Under the pieces are notes generated by a model. It searched no databases and was not told the origin of the DNA. It worked only from the letters and a program-made list of their open reading frames with translations. Source: Bog-473 sp963788125 (GTDB lineage: Bacteria > Actinomycetota > Acidimicrobiia > Acidimicrobiales > RAAP-2). Taken from it: DNA of 64,000 nucleotides. Position numbers and translations under genes: made by a program. How positions within the stretch are numbered: the stretch's first letter is position 1; each line of letters begins with the position of its first letter. The stretch lies in assembly GCA_963788125.1 (NCBI GenBank), contig CAWBFN010000001.1, positions 186,001 to 250,000 of the forward strand. Direction: 5' to 3'. Positions 37,007 to 45,352 of the stretch are shown here, piece by piece.

Positions 37007-38239
37007 ATGGCCCATAGGATCAGCAGACTCATGGCGGCCGCGGCCGTCGTGGCGACCGTCGCCGGTAGCGTGAGCATCGGGGTGAGCGGTGCGACGGCGG
37101 GCGCCTCGGGTAGCTTGACGCCCATCACCATCGGTGTGCTCACCGATGTCACCGGACCCGGTTCCTCGGGCAACGCCACCACCGTGCAGGGCGTGGAGGC
37201 CGGAGTCCAGCTGGCCAAGCGGGACGGCTACGCCCTCAAGTACGTGGTCGGCGACACCGCCACCAGTCCCTCGACGGCGTTGACCGCAGCGCAGAGCCTG
37301 GTGGATGAGCACCACGTCGCGGCGATCGTCGCCGTATCATCGGTGGCCTTCGGTGGGGCGCCCTTCCTCAAGCAGCAGGACGTCCCGGTGGTCGGCGTGG
37401 CCGAGGACGCGTCGGAGTGGCAGACCGATAACAACATGTTCTCGGTCTACGGCATCCCCAAGACGACCTTGGTGAACACCGGCAGCGGGGAGTACTTCAA
37501 GAGCCAGGGGGTCACCAACCTGGGCTCGATCGGCTACGCCATCTCGCCGTCGTCGGCGGAGGCCGCCGAAGGTGCAGCGGCCTCGGCACAGCACGCGGGG
37601 ATCAAGGCCGGCTACGTCAACGCGGCCTTCCCCTTCGGCAGCACCAACGTGGCGCCCATCGCCCTGGCCATGAAGGCGGCCGGCATCAACGGGCTGAGCA
37701 TGTCCACCGACCCCAACACGGCCTACGCGCTCATCGACCAGCTCAAGCTGGACGGGGTCAAGCTCAAGGCGGTGTTGCTGGCCACCGGCTACGGCAGTGA
37801 CGTGACGGCCCAGGCCAGCCCGGCCGAGGCCCAGGCCGCCCAGGGCGTCTCCTTCGAGGATCCCTACGAGGTCATGGAGGTCAACTCGCCGGCCACCAAG
37901 CAGTTCGCCGCCGACATCAAGGCGGCGGGGCTCAAGGGTCTGCCCACCGAGTCCATGTACAACGCCTACGTCGCGGTCGGGATGCTCGTGCAGGCCCTGA
38001 AGTCGGCGGGCAAGAGCCCGACGAATGCCGAGCTCGTCGCCGCGCTCACCAAGATCCACACCTGGGACGCGCTGGGCCTGTTCGGCAGCCACCCCATCGA
38101 CCTGGCCAACCGGACCAACTACTCGGGTGGCTGCTTCTGGGTCGGCAAGCTGGAGGGCAAGAGCTTCAACCTGGTGCCGGGGGCGGAGCCGCTCTGCGGG
38201 AAGACCATTCCGGGAGTGACGGTCTCGCCGCCCGCCTGA
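37007..38239 (+). CDS. Branched-chain-type ABC solute-binding protein, copy 2
   Basis: 410 residues, same length as copy 1 and sharing long identical stretches (for example VTNLGSIGYAISPSSAEAA). Differences cluster in ligand-pocket-like positions such as VAFGGAPFLKQQDV versus LTFSAAPFFKAQGT. Signal peptide ending AGASG and both late Cys are kept. The leader before the ATG is also alike (GGCCAA, G-rich stretch, CAACATGGCC). A tandem duplication that included flanking control DNA. Confidence 0.88.
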   Translation: MAHRISRLMAAAAVVATVAGSVSIGVSGATAGASGSLTPITIGVLTDVTGPGSSGNATTVQGVEAGVQLAKRDGYALKYVVGDTATSPSTALTAAQSLVDEHHVAAIVAVSSVAFGGAPFLKQQDVPVVGVAEDASEWQTDNNMFSVYGIPKTTLVNTGSGEYFKSQGVTNLGSIGYAISPSSAEAAEGAAASAQHAGIKAGYVNAAFPFGSTNVAPIALAMKAAGINGLSMSTDPNTAYALIDQLKLDGVKLKAVLLATGYGSDVTAQASPAEAQAAQGVSFEDPYEVMEVNSPATKQFAADIKAAGLKGLPTESMYNAYVAVGMLVQALKSAGKSPTNAELVAALTKIHTWDALGLFGSHPIDLANRTNYSGGCFWVGKLEGKSFNLVPGAEPLCGKTIPGVTVSPPA

Positions 38240-38260
38240 CCGGCCAACGTTGGTGACATC

Positions 38261-38295
38261 CCGGCCAGCGGAGCTTCTCGGGTTCCGCCGGCCGG
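38261..38295 (+). terminator. Degenerate copy of the 36790 hairpin
   Basis: Stem 38261-38274 with 38282-38295 matches the first copy's right arm exactly and its left arm with two changes (one mismatch, one wobble pair). Supports duplication of gene plus terminator. Confidence 0.75.
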
Positions 38296-38344
38296 TGATG
38301 CACCTCGGCAGGGCGGCCTCCGTTGGGCGCTTCTGGTGTTGAGG

Positions 38345-38395
38345 GGCTCAGGCGGTGCTGGGGCTCAGCCGGTGTTGGGTGCTCAGTCGGTGAAG
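38345..38395. repeat. 17-bp tandem repeat, about three imperfect copies
   Basis: GGCTCAGGCGGTGCTGG, GGCTCAGCCGGTGTTGG and GTGCTCAGTCGGTGAAG lie head to tail from 38345. The third copy contains the stop and last codons of the P450 gene. Confidence 0.8.
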
Positions 38396-39588
38396 ACCGG
38401 CAGCGTGGCCCAACCTCGGACGGCGCTCGAGTCGAGCTCGGCGTTGTCGGTGTCCACCTGCCATTCGGGGAACCGGTTCAGCACCTCGTCGAGCGCGATG
38501 CGTCCTTCGAGCCGGGCCAGTGCGGCGCCCAGGCAGAAATGGATCCCGTAGCCGAAGGCGACGTGGTGACCGAAGGTGCGATGGATGTCGAAGACGTCGC
38601 CGTCGGGGGCAAAGACCCGATGGTCCCGATTGGCGGCGGCGGTGACGAACATCATGGTGCTGCCCGCCGGGACGGTCTGGCCGTAGTACTCGACGTCGCG
38701 GGTGACGTAGCGACAGCTCTGGAGAGACGGCGGCTCGAAGCGCAGGATCTCCTCAATGGCGTTGGGGATGAGCGAGCGGTCCTGGGCGAGTTCCCGTCGC
38801 TGGTCGGGGTGGTCGGCCAACACCTTCCCCGTCCATCCGATCAGCCGGTTGGTCGTCTCGTTGCCGGCGGTGGCCAAGACGTTGACGAAGGTCAAGATCT
38901 CCCCGCGCGTCAAGCGCCGCACGGTACCGGTCTCGTCGGTGAACTCGGACTGCAACAGTTCGGTCATCAGGTCGTCCGCCGGGTGTGAGGACCGCCACTC
39001 GATGTAGTCGCCGAAGAAGGCGGGATCCGCCAGGTTGTGATCGCCGAACTCCTTTGGCCGTCCGGGCTCGCGACGGAGCCGCTTGTCGCCATGGGCCCGG
39101 ATCGCCTGCAGATCGTCCGCCGGGATCCCGAGCAGCATGCCGATCACCCGGATGGGCATCTGCGCGCCCAGATCGGCGACGAAGTCGAACCCTCCGCCGC
39201 CGATCAGCGGGTCGAGGGCGCCGGCGCAGAACTCCCTGACCTGTGGCTCGAGGGCGTTCATCTTCTTCGGGGTGAACACCCGCGAAAGGACGCCGCGGTG
39301 GGCGGTGTGCATGGGCGGGTCTTCCATGATGAACACACCCTGGGGAAACTCGAGGTTGGCCCTGATCATCTCGAGGATCACCCCACGGGTCGAGCTGAAG
39401 GTGGCGTGGTCGACCAGGCCCTTCTCGACGTCCTCGAAACGGCTGAGGGCGTAGAAGCCGTACTCCTCGTTGAAATAGAGCGGCGCCTCCTCGCGTAGCC
39501 GCCGGAACACCGGGTAGGGGTCGTCGTAGATCTCGAGGTCGTAGGGGTCGTAGTACACGTCGCTGGCCGCGGTCGTGGTCGACCTCAC
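38383..39588 (-). CDS. Cytochrome P450
   Basis: About 401 residues, normal for a soluble bacterial P450. I-helix AGNETT, K-helix EEILRFEPP (ExxR) and heme loop FGYGIHFCLGAALAR with the Cys ligand are clear. Substrate unknown; MEDPPMHTAHRGVLSR is the C-helix. GTG 39588 follows GAGG with six bases spacing; the open frame extends to 39915 but that part lacks P450 features. No ferredoxin gene adjoins it. Confidence 0.92.
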   Translation of the reverse strand: MRSTTTAASDVYYDPYDLEIYDDPYPVFRRLREEAPLYFNEEYGFYALSRFEDVEKGLVDHATFSSTRGVILEMIRANLEFPQGVFIMEDPPMHTAHRGVLSRVFTPKKMNALEPQVREFCAGALDPLIGGGGFDFVADLGAQMPIRVIGMLLGIPADDLQAIRAHGDKRLRREPGRPKEFGDHNLADPAFFGDYIEWRSSHPADDLMTELLQSEFTDETGTVRRLTRGEILTFVNVLATAGNETTNRLIGWTGKVLADHPDQRRELAQDRSLIPNAIEEILRFEPPSLQSCRYVTRDVEYYGQTVPAGSTMMFVTAAANRDHRVFAPDGDVFDIHRTFGHHVAFGYGIHFCLGAALARLEGRIALDEVLNRFPEWQVDTDNAELDSSAVRGWATLPVFTD

Positions 39589-39741
39589 GTCCGGCCTCGC
39601 GGCAGAGCGCCCCCGGTTTTCATGCCAGCAACTTTGGCACCAATATCTCGGCGCGGTCAACCACCGGATCGGGCGCAGGGTTCGGATCCGGTCGGTCGCT
39701 CCCGATCGTTCGGTGGAGGGCGGCACCGATAGATTGCCCCC

Positions 39742-40191
39742 ATGTCCGACGCCACGACCCCATCGCCGATCATCAGCTACTTCGTCCGGGAGATCGAGCC
39801 GAGCCTTCCCCCAGCCGAAAAGGAGAGGTTGGCCCGCTACCGCGAGGAGATCGCCAAGACGACGCACCACGGGGACTTTCGACGGGCCTGGCACTGCGCC
39901 GAGTGGGCGCTCCACATGGCCGAGGGGCCATCGTCCTCACACCTCGACCACTTGGTCAAGGATCTCAAGGAGCTCCGCAAACTCGAGAAGGACAGCGTCT
40001 TCGGGGCCGAGTTCGGACTACACAAAGACGGGGGGAAGTTCGCTCCGGGCGAGGACGCCGAGATTCAGTGGGTCGACGACGCCGTCGCCGTAGCCAGGGC
40101 CGAGGCGGAGCGATCGGGGTGGGGTGCGGTTCCCTGGGAGAAGCTGCTCGGGGAGCTGCTGGCCATCGCCCCTCCCGAAGAAGCGGCCTAA
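39742..40191 (+). CDS. Hypothetical helical protein (149 aa)
   Basis: 149 residues, charged, mostly helical (KERLARYREEIAKTTHHGDF, HLDHLVKDLKELRKLEKD). I recognise no family. Divergent from the P450 gene; it ends base to base with the convergent flavin reductase stop. Codon use looks like its neighbours, so it is probably real. Confidence 0.6.
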   Translation: MSDATTPSPIISYFVREIEPSLPPAEKERLARYREEIAKTTHHGDFRRAWHCAEWALHMAEGPSSSHLDHLVKDLKELRKLEKDSVFGAEFGLHKDGGKFAPGEDAEIQWVDDAVAVARAEAERSGWGAVPWEKLLGELLAIAPPEEAA

Positions 40192-40848
40192 CTACGCGTT
40201 GTCCTCGGGCGGCCGGGCGGCGGCGGCGAGGGCCCGAAAGCGGAACGCCCCGGGCGTCAGCTCGCCGGCGGCCCGCGCCCGCTCGAGCGCCGTCGACCAC
40301 CACGCCAGGTCTTCGAGAACGATGGTGAGGCTGACGTCGGTCAGGGGGTTGGTCGGTTCGCCGTCCTCGCGGAAGGCGTCGGTGACGTAGGGGATGATCA
40401 CGCTGTTGCGCAGCGGCACCATCTCGGTCTCGATGGCGATGTGGGCGAAGTGCTCGATGGCCCGGGTGCCGCCGGCGATGCCTCCGCTGTAGCTGACGAC
40501 CGACACGGGCTTGTTCCGCAGGGCAAAGGAGATGAAGACGCTGTCGATGGCGTTCTTCAGGACGCCGGGGACGCTGTGGTTGTACTCGGGGGTGACGACC
40601 AGGTAGGCGTCACCCCCCTTGACCTTCTGGTTCCAGCGCTTCACGATCGGATCGGAGTAGGTCGGATCGTTGAAGTCGCCGATGGTCCCGGCGTGCTCGC
40701 CGAACATCGGTAGCGGCCAGTCGCGCAGGTCGAGCAGTTCGACCTCGAAGGCACCGTGGGCCGACGCCCGCCGCACGACCCAGGGGACGACACGCTCGGC
40801 GGCCCTCGTGGGACGCGTGCTGCCGACGATCACCTGCAGCTTGGACAC
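40192..40848 (-). CDS. NADPH-dependent FMN reductase family protein
   Basis: 218 residues, flavodoxin-like fold. FMN phosphate loop GSTRPTRAAERV (about 9-20), TPEYNHSVPGVLKNAID (PEYN motif) and SYSGGIAGGTRA ring-binding loop. Reduces FMN, quinones or azo compounds with NADPH. It may supply electrons to nearby oxygenases, inferred only from proximity. Confidence 0.88.
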   Translation of the reverse strand: MSKLQVIVGSTRPTRAAERVVPWVVRRASAHGAFEVELLDLRDWPLPMFGEHAGTIGDFNDPTYSDPIVKRWNQKVKGGDAYLVVTPEYNHSVPGVLKNAIDSVFISFALRNKPVSVVSYSGGIAGGTRAIEHFAHIAIETEMVPLRNSVIIPYVTDAFREDGEPTNPLTDVSLTIVLEDLAWWSTALERARAAGELTPGAFRFRALAAAARPPEDNA

Positions 40849-40900
40849 GGCCTCTCCTTGTCGGTCCGGTGGGTCGGTTCAGTCGGCGGTTCAGGGATGA

Positions 40901-41539
40901 TCAATAACGGTTGACTCGCACGACGACCGTGCCGGACACCTTGTCGTGCAGTGTCTGATTCTGACGGTCCCAGATGGGGAAGAGCATGTCGATCACCCAC
41001 GGCACGAAGAGCGCTATGGCCAAGAACATCTCGAAGGCGGCGCGCCCGAGGGCCGGGCCATAGCCGATGGGGCCGCCCGTGGAGAGCTTCACGGCCTTGG
41101 TTCCCATGATCATCATGCCGAGGGTCTGCCCCCGGGTGCTCCCGCACAGCAGCGTCCCGTAGGCGATCACGATGAGCGGTGAGAGAAGGGCACCGGGCGT
41201 ACCCACCCTGAAGTTGACGGTGCCGGAGACGTGGCTGTAGTGGTACGAGTGGGTGAGGATGGAGATCGGCACGCTGACCACCAGGAGGAGGACCCAGTCG
41301 ATCAGCCAGCCCGCCAGGCGCTGTCCGTAGTCGGCCAGGGTGGGCGACACCGAGTACGGTCCGCTCGTGGTGGGGTACGCCGTGGAGCCGACCGGATAGG
41401 GACCCGGTGGCGCCGCGAAGGACGGCGGAGACTGAGGGGGCGTGGGAGGCGGAGGCTGGAAGCTCGGGTGTGACTCGGGCGGATACCACCTGCCGTCGGA
41501 CGCCAGCCACCAACCGGGGCCTTGTGACACGTCCGACAT
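40901..41539 (-). CDS. DUF2510-RDD domain membrane protein
   Basis: About 212 residues. An N-terminal DUF2510 module (GPGWWLASDGRWYPPESH) leads to a proline-rich linker, then an RDD domain with three membrane segments (RLAGWLIDWVLLLVV, the Arg-Asp-Asp signature). The C-terminal Arg-Asn motif is WDRQNQTLHDKVSGTVVV. Function unknown. ATG at 41539 follows GGAGGGAG. Confidence 0.85.
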   Translation of the reverse strand: MSDVSQGPGWWLASDGRWYPPESHPSFQPPPPTPPQSPPSFAAPPGPYPVGSTAYPTTSGPYSVSPTLADYGQRLAGWLIDWVLLLVVSVPISILTHSYHYSHVSGTVNFRVGTPGALLSPLIVIAYGTLLCGSTRGQTLGMMIMGTKAVKLSTGGPIGYGPALGRAAFEMFLAIALFVPWVIDMLFPIWDRQNQTLHDKVSGTVVVRVNRY

Positions 41540-41625
41540 CTGGCTCCCTCCCGTCACGACGGTCCGGCCCGCCCGCTCCACTATGCCATCGGGCGACGCG
41601 CCGACCCGGGCTTTGCCGCCCGCTC

Positions 41626-41677
41626 ACCGTGGCGACGTACCGTGGCGACGTACCGCGGCGACTCACCCGGGCGACGT
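41626..41677. repeat. 13-bp tandem repeat, four copies, over a stop codon
   Basis: ACCGTGGCGACGT twice, then ACCGCGGCGACTC and ACCCGGGCGACGT, 41626-41677. The last two copies span the stop and final codons of the dehydrogenase at 41663. Confidence 0.85.
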
Positions 41678-42598
41678 CGGCCAGTCGATCGCCGACAGGG
41701 AGGCCAGCACGTGCACCAACGCCTGGGTGCCGTCGCGACCGTGACCCTGTGCCTGCAGGGCGACGTAGAGCTGATCGGCCAGCGCCAGGCCGGGTAGGGC
41801 GAGGCGAGCCCGCTTCGCTTCGGCCAGCGCGATGCCGAGGTCCTTGACCAGGTGGTCGACGAGAAAGCCCGGGGCGAAGTTGCCGGCCACCACCCGGGGC
41901 GCCAGATTCGACAGCGACCAGCTGCCCGCCGCGCCACCGGACACCGAGGAAAGCACCTCTTGAAGGTCGAGGCCGGCACGCACGGCGTAGACGAGCCCCT
42001 CGGCCATCGCCACCATCGTGCCGGCGATCAGGATCTGATTGACCATTTTGGTGTGCTGGCCCGCCCCGTGATCCCCCTGGCGGACGATGGTGGTGCCCAT
42101 CGCCTCGAAGCACGGCCGCACCGCGTCGAACACCTCGGCCGGTCCGCCCACCATGATCGACAGCGATCCGTTGCGAGCGCCCACGTCACCACCCGAGACC
42201 GGTGCGTCGAGCGAGTGCACGCCGCGGGACGCGGCGACCTCGGCGATCTCCACCGCCAAGGAGGGCTCGCTGGTGGTCATGTCCACCAACACGACACCCG
42301 GCCGGGCGCCGCCGAGTGCTCCTGTCTCCCCGAGCACCACCTCGCGGACGTCGTTGGGGAAGCCGACCATGGAGAACACCACGTCGCTGGCCGCCGCCAC
42401 CTCCTCGGGGGTGTCCGCCCACCGGGCCCCCTGCTCGAGCAGGTCCCCGGCGCGCGAGCGCGCCCTGGTCGTCACCGTGACCTTGTAGCCGTGGCGCAGC
42501 AGGTGCGCACACATGGGCGAGCCCATCACACCCGTGCCCACCCAGCCCACACGCGTCGAGTCGGGCGACGCGGGCGCCAGGGTCTCGGCGTCAGGCAC
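41663..42598 (-). CDS. 3-hydroxyisobutyrate dehydrogenase-family oxidoreductase
   Basis: 311 residues. N-terminal Rossmann motif VGWVGTGVMGSPMCAHLL, substrate motif DAPVSGGDVGARNGSLSIMV, catalytic Lys in GAGQHTKMVNQ. Oxidises a beta-hydroxyacid with NAD(P). It could be a tartronate semialdehyde or other beta-hydroxyacid dehydrogenase. A second, frameshifted family member lies at 49730. Confidence 0.87.
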   Translation of the reverse strand: MPDAETLAPASPDSTRVGWVGTGVMGSPMCAHLLRHGYKVTVTTRARSRAGDLLEQGARWADTPEEVAAASDVVFSMVGFPNDVREVVLGETGALGGARPGVVLVDMTTSEPSLAVEIAEVAASRGVHSLDAPVSGGDVGARNGSLSIMVGGPAEVFDAVRPCFEAMGTTIVRQGDHGAGQHTKMVNQILIAGTMVAMAEGLVYAVRAGLDLQEVLSSVSGGAAGSWSLSNLAPRVVAGNFAPGFLVDHLVKDLGIALAEAKRARLALPGLALADQLYVALQAQGHGRDGTQALVHVLASLSAIDWPTSPG

Positions 42599-42771
42599 GG
42601 CGGGTACTCGACCCCGACACGCCGGGCGCGTCGTGCTCCCCTACGGCCAGCTGGGGCACCACGTGGGCCCCGTCCACCTTCGCCCTCGCCATCCGCGGCG
42701 AACCTAACTGCCCCCCGGACGACCCGTCAACCGAAGGGGTAGTGTCACCGTGCACACGCGCTCGATGACAT

Positions 42772-42803
42772 GAAGTGGCGCGGACACGAAGTGGCGCGGA
42801 CAT
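42772..42803. repeat. 16-bp tandem duplication upstream of an SDR gene
   Basis: GAAGTGGCGCGGACAC (42772-42787) and GAAGTGGCGCGGACAT (42788-42803) lie head to tail in the divergent spacer before the SDR start at 42841; a third, degraded unit follows. Confidence 0.8.
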
Positions 42804-42840
42804 GGTGTGGCGCGCGCCGGGGTGGGGGAAGGGAGGGCCC

Positions 42841-43611
42841 ATGGGGACGTTGATGCTCGACGGCAAGGTGGCGATCGTGACCGGGGCAGGCTCGGGTGTG
42901 GGCCGTGGTATCGCGATCGCGCTGGCCCGCGCCGGCGCGCAGGTGGCCGTGTCGAGCCGCACGTTGGCCAAGTGCGAGTCGGTTGTCAAGGTGATCGACG
43001 CCGCCGGCGGTGAGGCGATAGCCGTGGAGTGCGACGTGAAACTCCCCGAGCACATCGAGGCCTGCGTGGCGCGGACGCTCGACTCCTACGGCGGGATCGA
43101 CATCCTGGTGAACGCGGCCGACGACCCCCGGGTCGATGTGCCGTTCCTCGAGCTCACCGAGGATGTCATGGACGCCTCCTGGCGGACCGGCGTCATGGGC
43201 ACCTTGCGTTTCACCCAGGCATGCGTGCCGCACATGTTGGCCCGGGGCGACGGCGCCGTCGTGAACGTCGCCTCCGGCGCCGGTCTGCTGGCCCCGGTCG
43301 GGATGGGGGCCTACTCGGCCGCACAGGAGGCCATCCGATCACTCACCCGCACGGCGGCCATGGAGCTGGGTCCGCAAGGCATACGGGTCAACGTCATCTG
43401 TCCGGTTGCCTCGGGCTCGGAGTCGCTGGACAAGTGGATCGCGCACGATCCCGAACGAGTGGCGTCCTACGTCTCCAACACCCCGTTGCGTCGCCTGGGC
43501 GATCCGGTCGACGACGTCGGCGAGGGTGTCGTGTTCCTGTGCGGTCCCCAGAGCCGCTACGTCACCGGGACCACCCTCATGCTGGACGGCGGCCGCTCGT
43601 ACCTGCGCTGA
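42841..43611 (+). CDS. Short-chain dehydrogenase/reductase with Lys-to-Gln change
   Basis: 256 residues. Cofactor loop TGAGSGVGRG (14-23), catalytic Ser145 and Tyr158 are in place, and the C-terminus YVTGTTLMLDGG is typical. The usual catalytic Lys of YxxxK is Gln162 (YSAAQ), and the structural NNAG is NAAD. Strong ribosome site AGGGAGGG. Whether it is active is doubtful; a single A-to-C change explains Lys to Gln. Confidence 0.85.
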   Translation: MGTLMLDGKVAIVTGAGSGVGRGIAIALARAGAQVAVSSRTLAKCESVVKVIDAAGGEAIAVECDVKLPEHIEACVARTLDSYGGIDILVNAADDPRVDVPFLELTEDVMDASWRTGVMGTLRFTQACVPHMLARGDGAVVNVASGAGLLAPVGMGAYSAAQEAIRSLTRTAAMELGPQGIRVNVICPVASGSESLDKWIAHDPERVASYVSNTPLRRLGDPVDDVGEGVVFLCGPQSRYVTGTTLMLDGGRSYLR

Positions 43612-43759
43612 CTCCCTCGGGGAGCTGGCGGGGCCCACCGGGCGTCGATCGGGCCGGGAGCCGGGCCCGCGCCAGTCGGCCGGGGAGATGCCGGGGAAAT
43701 GAGGTCCGACGCACCGCGGTGGAAAGATGGGCGCCCGTTCGATGATGAGGAGGCCGGGA

Positions 43760-44233
43760 GTGGTTCGAGCACAGGACGACCTGGGACAAGAGCTCTGGCT
43801 GGACAAGCTGGCGATCCGTGAGGTGCTGGAGCGGTTCATGCGCTGCGACGACGATCGGGCGATGGACCAGATGATGGAGCTGTTCGACGAGGCGGCGGTC
43901 TTCCGGGCCGGCGATGGGGAGCACGTCGGGCGCGCCGCCATCAGGGCGTTCATCTCGCGCTCGCCGCGGCCTGATCCGCCGCACTGGACCGCTCCGGGCG
44001 AGCTCGGTCGGCAACCGACGACGGCCCATCTGTGCCTGAACCCGTTGATCGAGGTGGACGGTGACCACGCCACGGCGGAGTCGGACTTCGTCGTCTTCAT
44101 GGCGGACGAGTCGGCCCGGCCGTTCCCCGCCTACGTCGGAAGGTTCCGCGACCGCCTCCGGCGGACGGAGAGCGGTCACTGGGCCATCACCGACCGGGCG
44201 TCGGTCACCCTCGCCCCGCGGGCGACCTCCTGA
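43760..44233 (+). CDS. SnoaL-like polyketide-cyclase-fold protein
   Basis: About 157 residues of the SnoaL_4 type: KLAIREVLERFMRCDDDRAM at the start, then the cone-fold strands GRFRDRLRRTESGHWAITDR. Such proteins are hydratases, isomerases or dehydratase-like proteins. GTG 43760 has GAGGAGG six bases before it; the ATGs at 43742 and 43745 lie over that site and are rejected. Confidence 0.8.
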   Translation: MVRAQDDLGQELWLDKLAIREVLERFMRCDDDRAMDQMMELFDEAAVFRAGDGEHVGRAAIRAFISRSPRPDPPHWTAPGELGRQPTTAHLCLNPLIEVDGDHATAESDFVVFMADESARPFPAYVGRFRDRLRRTESGHWAITDRASVTLAPRATS

Positions 44234-44255
44234 GTCGGGGGACGGGACCCGAACC

Positions 44256-45140
44256 GTGCGCGTCCACCTCCTCGATGGGACCTACGAGCTCTTTCGCCAC
44301 TACTTCGGCCAGCCTCCGCGGCCGGGGGAGGACGGGGCGGAGATCGGTGCCACCTACGGCGTGGTGGCCACGGTGCTCACCATGCTCGAAGGGGGCGCCA
44401 CCCACCTGGGGGTGGCTACCGACCACGTTATCCCCTCGTTCCGCAACGAGCTGTGGCCCGGCTACAAGACCGGCGACGAGGTGCCCGAGGTTCTGAGCTC
44501 TCAGTTCGAGGTGCTCGAGGATGCCCTACGGGCACTGGGGCTCGTGGTCTGGCCCATGGTCGACCTCGAGGCCGACGACGCCCTGGCGTCGGCCGCCGCG
44601 GTGGCCGCCGAGGATCAGAGCGTCGAGCAGGTGATCATCTGCACGCCCGACAAGGACCTGGCCCAGTGCGTGGTGGGAGGCCGGGTCGTGCAGCTCGATC
44701 GCCGCAAGGACCTGCTCGTCGACGAGGACGGCGTGCGGGCCAAGTTCGGGGTGTCGCCCAGCTCCATCCCCGACTGGCTGGCGCTGGTCGGGGATGCCGC
44801 CGACGGCTTCCCGGGCCTGAGCGGGTGGGGCAAGCGCTCGGCGGCGGTGGTCCTGGCGCACTACGTGCATCTCGACTCCATCCCCGACGAGGCCGGGCAG
44901 TGGGATCCGGCGGTGCGCAAGGCGGTCCGCGGCGCGGAACGGCTGGCGGCCACGCTGCGCGACGAGCGCGACCTGGTGGAGCTGTTCCGCGTCCTGGCCA
45001 CGCTGCGGATCGAGCGCTCGCTGCTGGCCAAGGTGGCCGACCTCGAATGGCACGGGCCCACCCCGGCCTTCGACGACACGTGCCACCGCCTGCGCGCCCC
45101 GGCCTTCGCGGCGCGTGCCGCGGCCCTGGCCTCTCGTTAG
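44256..45140 (+). CDS. 5'-3' exonuclease (FEN-like, Pol I N-terminal type)
   Basis: About 294 residues. Opening VHLLDGTYELFRHYF, mid-block LEADDALASAAA and CTPDKDLAQCV carry the acidic metal ligands; the helix-hairpin-helix is DAADGFPGLSGWGKRSA. Matches the stand-alone exonuclease relatives of Pol I. Cuts RNA or flap DNA. GTG start; followed by a hairpin. Confidence 0.85.
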   Translation: MRVHLLDGTYELFRHYFGQPPRPGEDGAEIGATYGVVATVLTMLEGGATHLGVATDHVIPSFRNELWPGYKTGDEVPEVLSSQFEVLEDALRALGLVVWPMVDLEADDALASAAAVAAEDQSVEQVIICTPDKDLAQCVVGGRVVQLDRRKDLLVDEDGVRAKFGVSPSSIPDWLALVGDAADGFPGLSGWGKRSAAVVLAHYVHLDSIPDEAGQWDPAVRKAVRGAERLAATLRDERDLVELFRVLATLRIERSLLAKVADLEWHGPTPAFDDTCHRLRAPAFAARAAALASR

Positions 45141-45194
45141 CTGGTGCGACCTCAATTGTGTTCGTCTAATAACCATGAACGGAAGGCTCCGGAG

Positions 45195-45225
45195 ACTGCC
45201 CGTGCTCCATGGGTGCACGGGCAGT
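45195..45225 (+). terminator. Inverted repeat after the exonuclease gene
   Basis: A perfect 11-bp stem ACTGCCCGTGC (45195-45205) and GCACGGGCAGT (45215-45225) with a 9-base loop, 55 bases past the stop. Probably a terminator; no T-tract. Confidence 0.7.
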
Positions 45226-45249
45226 GCCGGTTGGCCAGTGCCGGTTGGG
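45222..45249. repeat. 14-bp tandem duplication
   Basis: CAGTGCCGGTTGGC and CAGTGCCGGTTGGG lie head to tail just after the hairpin. Confidence 0.85.
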
Positions 45250-45303
45250 GCGAAGGTCTCCGGCTCGGTCGCTATCGGCGCGTTTGGGGGCTAGCCGATC
45301 GGT

Positions 45304-45338
45304 GATAAAAGTGATATTAATTTGATATCACTTTTATC
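45304..45338. promoter_or_regulatory. Perfect AT-rich palindrome upstream of the SPFH-RHH operon
   Basis: GATAAAAGTGATAT (45304-45317) and its exact complement (45325-45338) flank a 7-base spacer, in GC-rich surroundings. It ends 14 bases before the SPFH ATG (45353), overlapping where the promoter should be. The second gene of the operon codes a ribbon-helix-helix protein, an obvious candidate for binding it. Confidence 0.8.
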
Positions 45339-45352
45339 CGAAGGAGCACGCC

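Noticed and set aside
39589..39915. N-terminal extension of the P450 open frame
   Set aside because: It has no P450 features and overlaps the divergent gene at 39742; GTG 39588 has a ribosome site.
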